Shown here piece after piece: positions 1 through 11,600 of a stretch of DNA of 64,000 bases; the first letter of the stretch is position 1, and every line of letters begins with the position of its first letter. The stretch is from Aureispira anguillae (lineage in GTDB: Bacteria > Bacteroidota > Bacteroidia > Chitinophagales > Saprospiraceae). The stretch lies in contig NZ_AP026867.1 of the NCBI RefSeq assembly GCF_026000115.1, positions 1,705,501 through 1,769,500 on the forward strand. Reading direction: 5' to 3'. The notes below the pieces were generated by a model. That model was given only the letters and a program-made list of their open reading frames with translations. It did not search any database and was not told the origin of the DNA. The position numbers were made by a program, and so were the translations under genes.

Positions 1-555
1 ATGACGAAGGTATTTATAAAGAGTCGCCTTACTGATAGAAAGGTTTTTGCAAATTTCTACAATACTTAGTTTTTCTGCTTTATAAAGAGCTTCGGCAGCA
101 ATAGCTTTTTGTTGTGCTTTTTCGGATAAACCTTTTGGTCTTCCGCCCACTCGACCTCTTGCTCTGGCAGCTTTGAGTCCAGCTTGTGTACGTTCTCGAA
201 TAATTTCTCTTTCAAATTCTGCAAGGGAAGTAAAGATGTTAAATACTAATCTACCTTGGGAGGTAATTGTATCAATTGGATCATTGATACTTTTGAGTCC
301 GATGCCTTTTTCATTTAGTTCATGTACCAACTCAACAAGATGTTTGAGTGAGCGCCCCAATCTGTCTAGTTTCCAAATAACCAAAATATCTCCTTTTCGT
401 AATTGAGAAAGGAGTCGGTCTAATTCTGCCCGTTCAGTTTTTGCTCCACTTACTACCTCATGGAAAACCTGTTTACAGCCTTCCTTTTTCAAGGCGTCAA
501 TCTGTAAATTTAAACTCTGATCTTTTGTGCTCACTCTTGCATATCCTATTTTCAT
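1..555 (-). CDS. Serine recombinase (resolvase/invertase family), 3' end outside window
   Basis: Reading the minus strand from the ATG at 555 gives an open frame of 185 codons that runs off the window edge without a stop. The N-terminus MKIGYARVSTKDQSLNLQID is the resolvase signature with the catalytic serine at residue 9. RKGDILVIWKLDRLGRSLKHL and a FNIFTSLAEFEREIIRERTQ segment follow, as in Tn3 resolvases and Hin/Gin invertases. The C-terminus has a linker (ARARGRVGGRPKGLS) and a helix-turn-helix (LSIVEICKNLSISKATLYKYLRH). These enzymes make a phosphoserine-linked double-strand exchange at short crossover sites. The visible length is close to the usual 180-200 residues, so only a few residues are missing. 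Whether it acts as resolvase or invertase cannot be told from the sequence. Confidence 0.95.
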   Translation of the reverse strand, partial: MKIGYARVSTKDQSLNLQIDALKKEGCKQVFHEVVSGAKTERAELDRLLSQLRKGDILVIWKLDRLGRSLKHLVELVHELNEKGIGLKSINDPIDTITSQGRLVFNIFTSLAEFEREIIRERTQAGLKAARARGRVGGRPKGLSEKAQQKAIAAEALYKAEKLSIVEICKNLSISKATLYKYLRH

Positions 556-560
556 GATTC

Positions 561-600
561 AAGTTTACAAAACTTATCTGAAAGTATAAGATTAAACTTA
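561..600. promoter_or_regulatory. Possible recombinase crossover or operator site
   Basis: Just upstream of the recombinase start lie AAGTTT-ACA-AAACTT (561-575) and the overlapping CTTAT-N8-ATAAG (573-590), followed by another AAACTTAG. Short, imperfectly symmetric repeats directly upstream of the gene are where resolvases often bind both to recombine and to repress themselves. No full three-subsite res layout is recognisable, so this is only a candidate. Confidence 0.3.
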
Positions 601-642
601 GATTAGGTAGACCAGTTTTTTGAACATGCTTAAGAAGCAATT

Positions 643-1584
643 TTGAATTTTTCTGATTTCAGGGCTGAGTTCACAAAAACGGTCGATTTCTACCTTGTGA
701 CTACAAGGAACATTATCAAACAACTCGAACAAGGACGTATCCCTTGGCGAAGAACCCTAAAGCACCCATACATTGGCTTTGCCCAAAACTATTACTCTGG
801 GCATAGATATAGAGGCATTAATTGGCTTTTGCTCAACTTAATGACGAAGCATGAAGTCCCTTATTACCTCACATGGAATCAAATCAAAAAGCTTGGGGGT
901 ACTGTATTAAAGGGAACAAAATCCAATGAAGTTTTCTTCCTTAATACCTATTACAGAAATAAAGCAAGAGATTTAATTTCTGTGGTTCAAGCCCAACAAT
1001 TAGAAGCGAAACATGAGGAAGTCCACCGCATTTCGTACCTAAAAAAACATTGTATTTTTAATATCGCTTGTATCAGTGGTATTAATTGGCAAGAACCCGA
1101 ATTACGGCACCACTATGATGTTATTACGCATTGTGATATGATTTTAGATCGAATGAAAGAACGCCCAATACTCAAACATCAAGAAGAATTTGATGCGTAC
1201 TATAATCCAGTATTGGATCAGATTATTCTACCACAATTTAAGGTTTTTAATGACCCAGAAACCTATTATTTACTGTTGTTTCACAATTTAATCCATTGGA
1301 CAGGCAATATAAAACGCCTCGCCCGCCCTGGGATTATGGATAGTACATTGGGAGATCAAGCGATCTACATTGAAGAAAGCCTTATTGCAGAATTAGGTGC
1401 CTGTATGCTCACCGCCATTGTTGGTATAGAGCAACTGACTGAACTAGAGCGAAATTCTGACCACGTTTCTTCTTGGATTACCGCTCTAGAAGAAGACAAA
1501 CGGTTTATCTTTCGGGCAGCATCAAGAGCACAAAAGGCAGTAGATTTTATCTTAAGCGGAAAAAGAAATACGTATGGAGGTTAG
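643..1584 (+). CDS. ArdC-like antirestriction protein with altered zinc-protease motif
   Basis: A 313-residue protein. The start is TTG at 643; a stop at 631-633 excludes any ATG upstream, and the next ATG (841) would remove part of the N-terminal domain. Residues ~12-110 match the ArdC N-terminal ssDNA-binding domain (IPWRRTL, YRGINWLLL, WNQIKKLGGTVLKGTKS). Residues ~165-300 match the zincin-like domain usually carrying HELxHWTG and a downstream E-rich helix. Here the motif reads HNLIHWTG (residues 214-221): both histidines are kept, but the catalytic glutamate is asparagine. The third ligand region EESLIAELGA (E250) is present. ArdC proteins protect incoming plasmid or element DNA from restriction. 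Next to a serine recombinase, this suggests a mobile-element module. Family call is firm; catalytic state is doubtful. Confidence 0.85.
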   Translation: MNFSDFRAEFTKTVDFYLVTTRNIIKQLEQGRIPWRRTLKHPYIGFAQNYYSGHRYRGINWLLLNLMTKHEVPYYLTWNQIKKLGGTVLKGTKSNEVFFLNTYYRNKARDLISVVQAQQLEAKHEEVHRISYLKKHCIFNIACISGINWQEPELRHHYDVITHCDMILDRMKERPILKHQEEFDAYYNPVLDQIILPQFKVFNDPETYYLLLFHNLIHWTGNIKRLARPGIMDSTLGDQAIYIEESLIAELGACMLTAIVGIEQLTELERNSDHVSSWITALEEDKRFIFRAASRAQKAVDFILSGKRNTYGG

Positions 1585-1831
1585 ATTCCTATTTGATTGT
1601 GTTCGTTGTGATTATAAGCAACTGAAAATGATTGAGGTTTATGAATCCCTTTGGTTCAGTCTTAAATCCGCTACAGAAGAACAAAAGCAAGCCCTTATAA
1701 GCATTGGAGCATTTAGTCATGAAGCCTTATTTAAAGATTATCATGTAACGGTAAAGCAATTTTCATATCAAGAAAAACGGCTTTTGTGCGTAGAATGGTC
1801 ACGGATTCATTTTTTCTATCAAATTTTATAA
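1574..1831 (+). CDS. Hypothetical protein, coupled to the ArdC-like gene
   Basis: An 85-residue protein starting at an ATG inside the last codons of the ArdC-like gene (11-bp overlap), which suggests translational coupling. A second in-frame ATG at 1628 (MIEVYESLWFSLK) is an alternative start. The protein has no signal peptide or membrane segment and contains a charged helix (SATEEQKQALISIGAF). I do not recognise a family. By position it would be an accessory gene of the same mobile module. Confidence 0.5.
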   Translation: MEVRFLFDCVRCDYKQLKMIEVYESLWFSLKSATEEQKQALISIGAFSHEALFKDYHVTVKQFSYQEKRLLCVEWSRIHFFYQIL

Positions 1832-1896
1832 CTATTAAACAGTGGAGAAATAGCAGGGAGGTTGCTCAATGAGTAATCTCCTTTTTTATAAAAAAA

Positions 1897-1923
1897 GAGA
1901 GTTCCCTCTAGAAAGGAACTCTC
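1897..1923 (-). terminator. Intrinsic terminator of the 104-residue gene
   Basis: GAGAGTTCC (1897-1905) pairs perfectly with GGAACTCTC (1915-1923) around a 9-nt loop. Read on the minus strand the stem is followed by six T residues. It lies just past the stop of the minus-strand gene at 1934. Confidence 0.8.
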
Positions 1924-1933
1924 AACAATTATT

Positions 1934-2248
1934 TTAGTATTCTTCAGCAAAAAGAAGCGTACAATAATTGTGTTCAGGAGGTTGTTCTCCTATTTGGAGC
2001 GACTCTCTTGTGACCTGATCAAGAAAGAAAAGTTTGTATCCCTTCTCTTTTTGCTCAAATACCTGCACGTAGTCAATCCCCTGATGTTGCTGCACTAAAT
2101 TGATAATATGAGCGTAGATAAAAAAGATTTCTGCTCCTGATAAAGCATCTTGAACACCCTGTGATACCAAAAATTTTCCATCAAACCAGTAATCTCCTGT
2201 TTCATATTCAGGAGGCTTGTGCTCCCAACCAAAATCGTTTAGATCCAT
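1934..2248 (-). CDS. Hypothetical protein, 104 residues
   Basis: A small, acidic, soluble-looking protein (MDLNDFGWEHKPPEYETGDY at the N-terminus, ending LLFAEEY). The central part, GVQDALSGAEIFFIYAHIINL followed by a beta-rich segment (YVQVFEQ, GYKLFFLDQ), recalls small accessory proteins of mobile elements. I cannot name a family with confidence. It has its own terminator and stands alone, facing the ArdC-like operon. Confidence 0.6.
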   Translation of the reverse strand: MDLNDFGWEHKPPEYETGDYWFDGKFLVSQGVQDALSGAEIFFIYAHIINLVQQHQGIDYVQVFEQKEKGYKLFFLDQVTRESLQIGEQPPEHNYCTLLFAEEY

Positions 2249-2643
2249 TTCATTGTTTTTTGATTAAAATTTAGATGAGCACATGAAAGAATACTATAAC
2301 AAAACATTTGCACAAAATAAATTTGCGCTAGACAGTTAATTTATCAAATTGCATCAAAAAAATAAAGGCTAAAGAACACAGCATAACAGCACTAAAAACG
2401 CTATATTTATGCATTTTTAAATGAGATATAAATAAAAAAGGATTTAATTGAACTTTTTTGAAATAATTAGAGTTGTACAAAATACCCCCAAACAAACATT
2501 CCCTCCTTAAAATAGACTAAGACAGCAGATAAACAAGTATAGCATTGTTATGCCACCTGTAACATGCCTTCATGATTTAACTTCGTTACGCACCATATTC
2601 TTATGGTGATAGTGAATCCATCATGAGGACTTATTTGTAAACC
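2249..2643. other. Intergenic region upstream of the giant gene
   Basis: About 400 bp without a plausible gene, strongly A+T-rich. It must hold the promoters for the minus-strand 104-residue gene and for the giant gene. A perfect hairpin CACCATA-TTCT-TATGGTG (2591-2608) lies about 60 bp before the giant gene and could be an operator or leader structure. No convincing -33/-7 promoter pair was found by eye. Confidence 0.4.
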
Positions 2644-2670
2644 ATGAAAACGCTTAAACCTTCTGTATGA
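2644..2670 (+). CDS. Eight-codon upstream ORF overlapping the giant gene start
   Basis: ATG at 2644 opens a short frame encoding MKTLKPSV and stops at TGA 2668-2670. That stop overlaps the ATG of the giant gene (2667) as ATGA. The arrangement fits a leader peptide coupled by termination-reinitiation, or it may only mean that translation starts here by chance. The same ATGA overlap recurs four times downstream. The coding call is speculative. Confidence 0.3.
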   Translation: MKTLKPSV

Positions 2671-5600
2671 AAACAATTCTCTTTATTGTAATGGTATGCT
2701 TATGGCACGCCTTTGCATCAGCTCAGACCTCGCTTACTTTTGATGGGGTAGACGATTACACCCATGTCAATTATTACCCCCAATTAGATTTGGGGACAGG
2801 AAATTTCACCTTAGAAGCCATGCTCTCTACGGTAGATTTTAGCCTTTCCGATACTTTGACCCTTTTTTCGCAACGCAACCAAGCCTCCAACCAAGGACTT
2901 CGCTGGTCGCTAACCAATAATGCCATTCTTCTTCAAATAGGAAGCATGAGCTATTCCATCAACCATAGCTTTACAGGCTGTAGCCATTTAGCCATCGTTC
3001 GAGAAAACGGAACGTTGCTTTTTTATGCCGACCATCTGCTTCTCGGAACACAGGTACTAGTAGGTACGGTAAGTACCACGTGTATCAATTGTGACTTGTG
3101 GATGGGAAAAGACGTAGACAACAGTGATTTTTTTAAAGGGAGCTTAGACGAACTTCGAATCTGGGATATAGCCAGAAGTAGTGCCAATATTGCCTCCTAT
3201 GAACTAAGCTGTTTGGATTCTACGAGCATAGCGCATTCTAATTTGGTTGGTTACTGGAATTTTGAAGAAAACACAGGGCAATTTGCCAATAATTTAAGCA
3301 GTGTGGCGCATTATGCTCGTTTGGGCAGTACCTTTTATGCAGATAGCAATGACCCAACATGGACTTCAACCAGTTGTCTATCGAGTGCCTGCTATACCAC
3401 AGGGCTTGCGGACTTTACCTTGAGTGATAACAATCCCAAAGAAGCAGACCTCGTCACTTTATACAATAACAGTGCAGGAGGAGCGGTTGCTTTTTGGTGC
3501 ATTAATGGCGATACCACTCTATCGGTTAATTCTTTGCAATATGCTTTTCCTTTGGGGATGAACATCATTCAATTGGCAGTGAATACGGCTAGTGGATTGA
3601 CGGTTCGGACGTTTTTGTTGGATGTAAAACGCCCCAAATATCCTTGTGGGGCAGATGAACTTCTAGAGTGGAGGCGATTAAACGACCCACTCTCAAATTA
3701 TGGTTCTTCTTTGCAAGTTTTAAATATGATAAGAAACGCTAATGCAGCGCCTCCACAAGATAGCATCTATTACATTCCTGTTGTATTTCATGTGATAGCC
3801 GATAATCAGGCAAGGTTAAGTAGTTTCCCAAACACTAGAATACAAGAACAGTTAGATACCTTAAATGCACATTTTTCTAAAAATAATACCAATGTTATTT
3901 TTTGTCTAGCAGAGAATTTACCAACCGATATTCCACAAAATCAATGGTCAAGTTTTGGGACAGCAGCAACACCTGGACTACCAGGAATAACCTATACATT
4001 AGATACGCTTCATCAAATCACTACCATTAATTTTGCCCAAAATAGGATTTTAACAGGATTGGCTAATAACTTACCTTTTAAGCCCGAAGAGTATCTGAGT
4101 GTTTATATAACAGACAGTGTCTTGTTACCCGATTCGACTCCTGTTTTAGGCGTATCAGCTGTTGGACCTAGTTTTCAAGTATCTGATGGAATTGGAATTC
4201 AATATGAAGCTTTTGTTGGTGGAACGGCTGCTCCATTAGGAAAAGTTTTGATACATGAAGCGGGGCATTGGCTGGGCTTGTATCATGTTTTTGATGATGG
4301 TTTTAATGGAGATGGTATTTGTGATACGTATACACAACCTATCCCCACACAAGATGTTGTACCTTCAATCTTAAACTGTGATAGTAGTTATAGTGGAACA
4401 ATTTGCCCTCCAGGAATTCCTTACAATCAAGGAGAAAATCACATGGATTATCATCTTGAAACTTGTTTAGACTTTTTTAGCCCTGGGCAAGTTAATGCCA
4501 TGAACCGATTATTAGATATAGGGCGTCCATTTATTCATTCAGAATTAAATCTTATTAATACAGGAGTACAAAAAGTAGGGGGATGTTTGGATACAACCAA
4601 CTTAACAGCTTCGTTTGCTATTTCCGCTAATGGTGTTTGCGCAGGCGAGTCCTTATTGCTCAATGGAGCGGTTATAGATTATGATTCTTGGCAATGGTCT
4701 GTGAATTGGGATGCTACAAAAAATGATAACCAACCCATGCCTACTGGAGCAATGATAACGCTATCCAACGATAGTGGCTCTATAAGTTCTCCAATGACTT
4801 CTGTCCTTATTTCTGAACCAGGTATTTGGGATATTAGCCTTACGGTAATGCATCTAGACACGAGTACAGGAGCTACGATTCCTATAACAATTAGCGATAC
4901 GGTAGCGGTAACGATACTAGACTGTACGGTTAGTGATCAAAGATACCGTATTACCACTACATTTGATAGTAGTGATTGGCAGTTGAGCATGGTTTCTATT
5001 GATGCTGTAGAAGCCTCCTTAGGTGATACGACCCAAGGATATATCCTAACAGGAACATCCCAAAAAGATTCAATAGAGGTAGGGGTTTTAATGCAAGTTG
5101 ATTTATTAGGAATTAACCAATGGCGTAAAACAATTCGCTCTGCTTATGGAGCGGTTCGTTTGTTTGATGTTGTTTCTGGTGTGAATTATAATGGGTTAAC
5201 CGACTGTTATGCGTTAACAGGACATGTAAATACAGGCAACACAACCAACTTATTATTTATTATTACCAATAAACAAGGTACCGTTTTATACCAAGAAAAT
5301 TACCCCATGGAAAATGGAGGAATACCTCTTGCTCATACAGCAGGTTTCCAAGTGATTCAATTATCTAGTGCATTCAATAACCAATTTGCCATTGTAGGAG
5401 TGACAGGAGAAGGAGTAGATACAACTGCCCCTAAATCAGGATTTATCGTTGGTATAGATCCTACCTTAGGGCTTGGGAATTCCTTAGTTTGGAGCCATTT
5501 TTATGAATCTACAGCACCAACCGTTCGGTACGATTATGATATTCTTGAAAGCGTGGTAGAAATAAAAGCAGATTTTGGAAATGGACTAGAAGCGGCTTTA

Positions 5601-8600
5601 GTAGTTGGAGGAAATTCAAACCGACCTTTGGTTCAAAAATCATCTGGAGCATTTATTAGTTGTTTGACCGTTGCAGGGCAAGTTGTAACTCAAAAATGGC
5701 GAAAAAATATACAATCAGCGGGGAATAATGTTGGGTATTCAACCATGGTTGCAATTGCTTACGGAGCAAATCGCTTATTTGGCATTTGTTACAGTGAACT
5801 TTCCCATGGTTCTTTTCTTTTTGAGTTAGAAAAAACGACAGGAGATTTAGGCGCTATTGCTGAAATAGGAAATTTTGGTGCCCATGAACTATTAGTAGAT
5901 AGTGGTTCTTGTGTAATATCAGGGAGAGGTATTACCACTCGTGAATTAATGGCAATGAAAGTAGGATTACCTGTTCTTAATGCCAACACGTGGAATACAG
6001 CAAGTTCTGCCATTATTAGAACCTATTCAGATACTTATTTGGCACCATCTTGGAATGGACTGTATCGCCAAGAGGAAGCCTTTTTATCCAAACCTCAAAA
6101 TCTAGTTGTGTCACCCAATGGAGGTTATATGCTAATCAATGAAATGAGTTTATCTCCTCTGATCGTTATTGCCAATGGACTTAGTCCAATTCAACTGGCT
6201 ATTAATAAATTAGATAATGTATTGGTTAGTGCCTGTATAGGAACCGCCAATACTTTATTAAGAGGAATCATAACACAGATCGACTTTCCCACAATTACTG
6301 ACTCTATCCATTTGGGCGTAAATTATGATACAGCAACCGTTCATGATTCTTTAAATTCTTTTGTATGTTTTGACCCTTATTGCGGTGCTGTAAACGCTCA
6401 ATTTTCTTTTCAGAAATGTGCACAGGATAGTTTGTTACTAACAAGCGCATTATCTGCTATAGGAGATTATAGTTATCAATGGAGTCCTTCTATTCATTTG
6501 AGCAATGATACGATTCTAGAACCAATAACAACAACGCCAGTCAATCAGGTTTACAGGTTGGTAATAACAGAAAATAGCACAGGCTGCCAAGTATCTGATG
6601 CTGAGTACACTGTTTACGCCTTACAAGATGATACCTTAGAATTTAACATTCCTTGTCTAGGAATTGATACAAATTTATATTCTTATAATACAAACAGTAA
6701 TGAAAATGAAATTAACTTAAGTTATTTACTAACAAGTTCAAGCATACCACAAGGTGGCAAATGGCTTTTCCCTGGGACAATAAATGCTTCTATTGATACG
6801 GTTGGAGATGATTTATTACATTTTAGTGGTACTTTAAGCGCTTTTAGTGAACTTCATTACCAATTTGGAATGTGTAAGAATCAAATAGCTATTTTTAACT
6901 TGGGTTTAAATGCTGCTATTTCAGGTGCCTCATCTAGGACTGTTTGTAGTGGTGAAACCATTACATTTCAAGGAGCCAATAGTGTAGGATGGACACATCA
7001 ATGGTTTATAATTCCTCCAACAGGAGGAGGCTTTGTAGCAGGAGTGGGGCCCAACCTCACTTATACATTTACTTATGATACCACTCTTTCTTCAACCTCA
7101 CATGGATATATAGTATTCCATCGTGTTGGGACTCCTTGTGCCGTTGATAGCTTATTGTATGCTCCCCCGCCTAATTTTTCAAATTTTGAAGAGGTTTTTG
7201 TTAGGGTATACAATGCCTTGGCAAATATTAGCCTAGATACTTGTGCAGGGATTCTAAATGTATCCCCCAATAGCCCAACCGATACCATCCAATGGTACGA
7301 AGTCAATAGTGGTCTAATAACAGGAGCAACAAGCCATAATTATCAGCCATTAACCAACGGCTCTTATTATGCAACGGTTCAAACAGAACACTGTGATTTT
7401 ACTAGTGACACCTTTCATTACACCATTCCTTTACCCATTGCAAGTACAGCAAGTGTAAGTTCCAATTACAATGGAGTGGACATCTCTTGTTATGGCGCAG
7501 CAGATGGAACAGCAACGGTTACGGTTAATAACGGGTTGGCACCTTATAGCTACTTATGGTCTAATGGAGACAGTACTGCTATAGCGACCGATTTAGCCGC
7601 AGGAAGCTATCAAGTAAGCGTCATAGATGCCTGTTTGGATACGACAGTAGCTACTGTCAACCTAACAGCACCGCCCCTTTTACTCGTAACAGTAGACAGC
7701 ATGAAACAGGTCAGTTGTTTTGGAGGCAGTGATGCTACAATCCATGTAACAGGAACAGGCGGAACACCAACCTACAGCTATTTATGGTCGAATGGAGACA
7801 GTACCACTATCGCTACAGGTTTAGCCGCAGGAGTAGCAATTGTGAGCTTAACCGATAACAATGGTTGTCAGACAACGGCTGTGGTAACCATTACAGAGCC
7901 TAATCCGATTAGCATCAGCATCAACACCATTATCCCTATTAGCTGTGCAGGAGCCAATGATGGACAAGCTACTGCCATGGCAACAGGTGGAACCATGCCT
8001 TATAGCTATTTATGGTCGAATGGAGAGACCAACGCCACCGCAACACAATTGGTCGTTGGTAGCAATACGGTCACCATTACCGATGCCAATCAATGTACTG
8101 CATCAAGGTCAATGACCTTGGCACAACCAGCACCGTTAAATCTTGCCTTGCAAGTGATCAATAGCCTTAATTGTAGCTATGACAGCAACGGTCAAATACA
8201 GGTTGTCCCAACAGGAGGCACAACGCCGTATACTTATCAATGGAGCAATGGACAAAGCAATGCCCTAATTACAGGGCTTTCTATGGGTACTTATACCGTC
8301 ACTGTTACTAGTGCCAACAATTGTAGCAATATAGATTCTATTACGCTAAGCAGTCCCGCACTGCCTACAGTTATCAGCACAGCTAGCCCTGTATCTTGTT
8401 ATGGGTTTACTGATGGGCAAATAGCCACAAGCGTCAGTGGAACTACTGCGCCTTACAGCTATTTGTGGTCCAATAATAGTACGAATGCAACCGCTACAGG
8501 ATTGGCAAGTGGCTTACACAGCGTCACCATTACCGATGTGAATGGTTGTACGATTACGAATGTTGATACGCTAACAGAGCCAACTCTTGTACAAAGAACC

Positions 8601-11600
8601 ATCAGCAATACAACTATCACCTGCCCTAATGGAAATGATGGTCAAGCGTCTATACTTGTCTCAGGAGGAACTGCTCCCTATTCTTATTCTTGGTCTAATG
8701 GTGGGACAAATAGCTCAATTACTAGCTTAACAGCAGGTTTATATACGGTAACCGTAGCGGATGCCAATAATTGCACCACTGTAGATTCGATAAACATCAC
8801 AGCTCCTACCATCAATAGTACGGCGAATAGTACGCCAGTAAGTTGCTATGGAGGCAATGATGGAAGTGTAACGGTTGTTGTAACAGGAGGAACCGCTCCC
8901 TATGTTTACAGTATTGATGGAACAAACTTTCAGTCTTTAGGAACCTTTACAAATCTGGGAGCAGGACTAGATACCATAACCATAATAGATGCAAATGGCT
9001 GTATAACAATCCAGCCCATAACGATACTCGAGCCTACTCCAATCACCTCAACGATCAATACCATGAATGCCGTTACTTGTAGTTATGGTACAGATGGTAC
9101 AATAGAAGTCGTTCCAACAGGAGGCACAACGCCGTATACCTATCAATGGAGCAATGGACAAAACAATGCTCTTATCTCAGGGCTTTCTACGGGTACTTAT
9201 ACGGTCACCATTATAGATGCCAACAATTGTAGCCATACGGATTCTATTACGCTAAGCAGTCCCGCACTGCCTACGGTTATCAGCACGGCTAGCCCTGTAT
9301 CTTGTTATGGGTTTGCTGACGGACAAATAACCACAAGCGTCAGTGGAACTACCGCACCTTATAGTTATTTATGGTCAAATAATAGCACCAATGCAACCGC
9401 TACAGGATTGGCAAGTGGCTTACACAGCGTCACCATTACCGATGTAAATGGCTGTACAATTACGAGTGCTGAAACCGTGACCCAACCCAATGCTTTAAAT
9501 GCAGTACTCAGTAGTACGCCAATCAATTGCATCAGCGCCAATAGTGGAAGTATTAACAGCTTGATAAGTGGCGGGAGCAGCCCATATACCTATCTGTGGT
9601 CGAATGGAGCAAGCAGTCAAGCTATTTCAGGACTCACCGCAGGTACCTACTGTATCACTGTAAGTGATGCAAACGGCTGTACCTTTACCGACTGTGATTC
9701 TATAATGCCGCTAAATAGTCCTTTATCTATTGTTAAAACCGTAGATAAAGACAGCATTGTGCCCTATGATACGGTTTGTTATCGTATATTAGTAACCAAC
9801 CATTGCCAAACGAGCCATAACATCGTTGTAACAGATACCTTAGCCATGGGCTTATTGGTGAATGCTTTAGGGAACTTTCATTATGATACAAACACAGGCG
9901 TTTTGATAGATACGGCAACCATAGCAGCAGGAATGACCGATACCCTTGCCTTTAAAGTGCGGGTATTAAGGACCCCTCGATGCGATAGTATGAATAGTAT
10001 TCTAAATCAAGCCCATGCCTTTGAACTGGGGAACCCAAGCCAATCGGTAAGCGATGAGGTTCGCATCTGGGTACAAGATACCTTTGCGAGCAATTGTACT
10101 CCTTTACTTGATACCATCTCCTTTAGTGCTGCGATACAAGCAGGAGAGCTATTGGATGCAGGCACGGCTCAAACAACCAATCAAACCGTAACTATCACAG
10201 GGGTTTGGCGAGTAGACCCTGGAACAAGCTATCACTTTACCAGTGGTTCAGTTGTTCGGATGAATCCAGGAGCGCAAATCATTGTATCATCTGGAGCAAG
10301 CTTAGTCCTCAACAATGCAACCGTTCGAGCGGCTTGCACCAACTGTATGTGGCAACGCATTTTGGTAGAAGGTGGCGGACGCTTAACCACCAGAAACAAT
10401 ACCATTCTTAGAGATGCCCAATATGCGATACAAGCAGCGGACAATTCAGAGTTGAGAAGAATCTCCAAAACAACGTTCCGAAATAACTTTATTGGAATAT
10501 ATGTAGCACCCAATGGCAGCAACAATGTTTTGGTGGGGCGTTTTGCCAACAATAGCTTTTCGGCATCAGGAATTCCTGCCCCCTTTGTTGGAGCAGCAAG
10601 TACCCCATCTTTGGACATCAATGGAGATACCGTACAATTGGCAGTCCCTCCACCCCATCCAACCAACCTTGTTATGGGCTTGGCAGGGATTTTAGCCTGG
10701 GACATTCCAGCGCTGAATCTCAATCTGCCTACAGCTACGCCTTCCAATACTTTCCAACGAGTCGTCGCAGGAATTGTATTGTTTAACACCAATTTTTCCA
10801 CCAATTCTTGCTTATTCAAGCGCATTACGAGCGATGCTGTTTACCCATCTAGCCTAGCCTATCAAGGCTGTGGGATTCATGTTCGAGCAGCTGGAGCATT
10901 GGGGGTGAACAATATTTTGGTGGAAAGCTGTGAGTTTAACAGTTGTGACATAGGTATTTCAGGGATAGGACTGGGCATACAAGCCTATCACAATACCATG
11001 AGTAGAATCAGTGATATGGGCATTCGTTCCATTAATCTTTTTGATACCAGACTTTACGCTCGTTTTAATCATTTTACCAAAATGAGAAGACTGGGCATTG
11101 GGGTCTTCAACCCACTTAGTCCTAGTGACATCTGGATAGATCAAAATGAAATAGCCATGCGTACAGCAGCAGGGCAAGGGGCTGGTATACTGATTAATGA
11201 CAGCCCCCTAACAGGAGCCGCTTCTTCTTTGAGAATTTCTAGCAATACCTTAGAAGCCAACCAAGCGCAAAATGGCATTGTGGTGAGCAATCATAACAAT
11301 AGTGCTGTTAATTTGATTGGCGTAATTCAGAATAATACCATCACTATGAAAGGCGCTAGCCCTGAACGTGCAGGGATTAGTGTACTCAATAGTCGTCTTT
11401 TGGTGGAATGCAATAGCATTGAGGGCAATAGGCAAACGCTGAATGCTGCAGATGTATTTGGAATAGTGGGCGCTACCAATGCTACACTAGGGGGACAGAG
11501 TATTTATCAGTGTAATCAGGTAGATAGGACCAATATTGGGGTCTATTTTGAAGGCTTTAATAATCTGCAGTTTAGAGGGAATCGGTTTGATCGGCATGAT

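Noticed and set aside
173-406. Plus-strand open frame opposite the recombinase
   Set aside because: The minus-strand recombinase has clear catalytic and DNA-binding motifs; this frame is its antisense shadow.
7480-9700. CRISPR-like or satellite repeat
   Set aside because: The repeats are in frame, ~222-228 bp long and encode SprB repeats; there are no short direct repeats with unique spacers.
10232-10825. 197-codon open frame on the minus strand inside the giant gene
   Set aside because: It lies opposite the well-supported beta-helix part and has no signal, motif or ribosome-site support. It is open only because of the composition of the coding strand.
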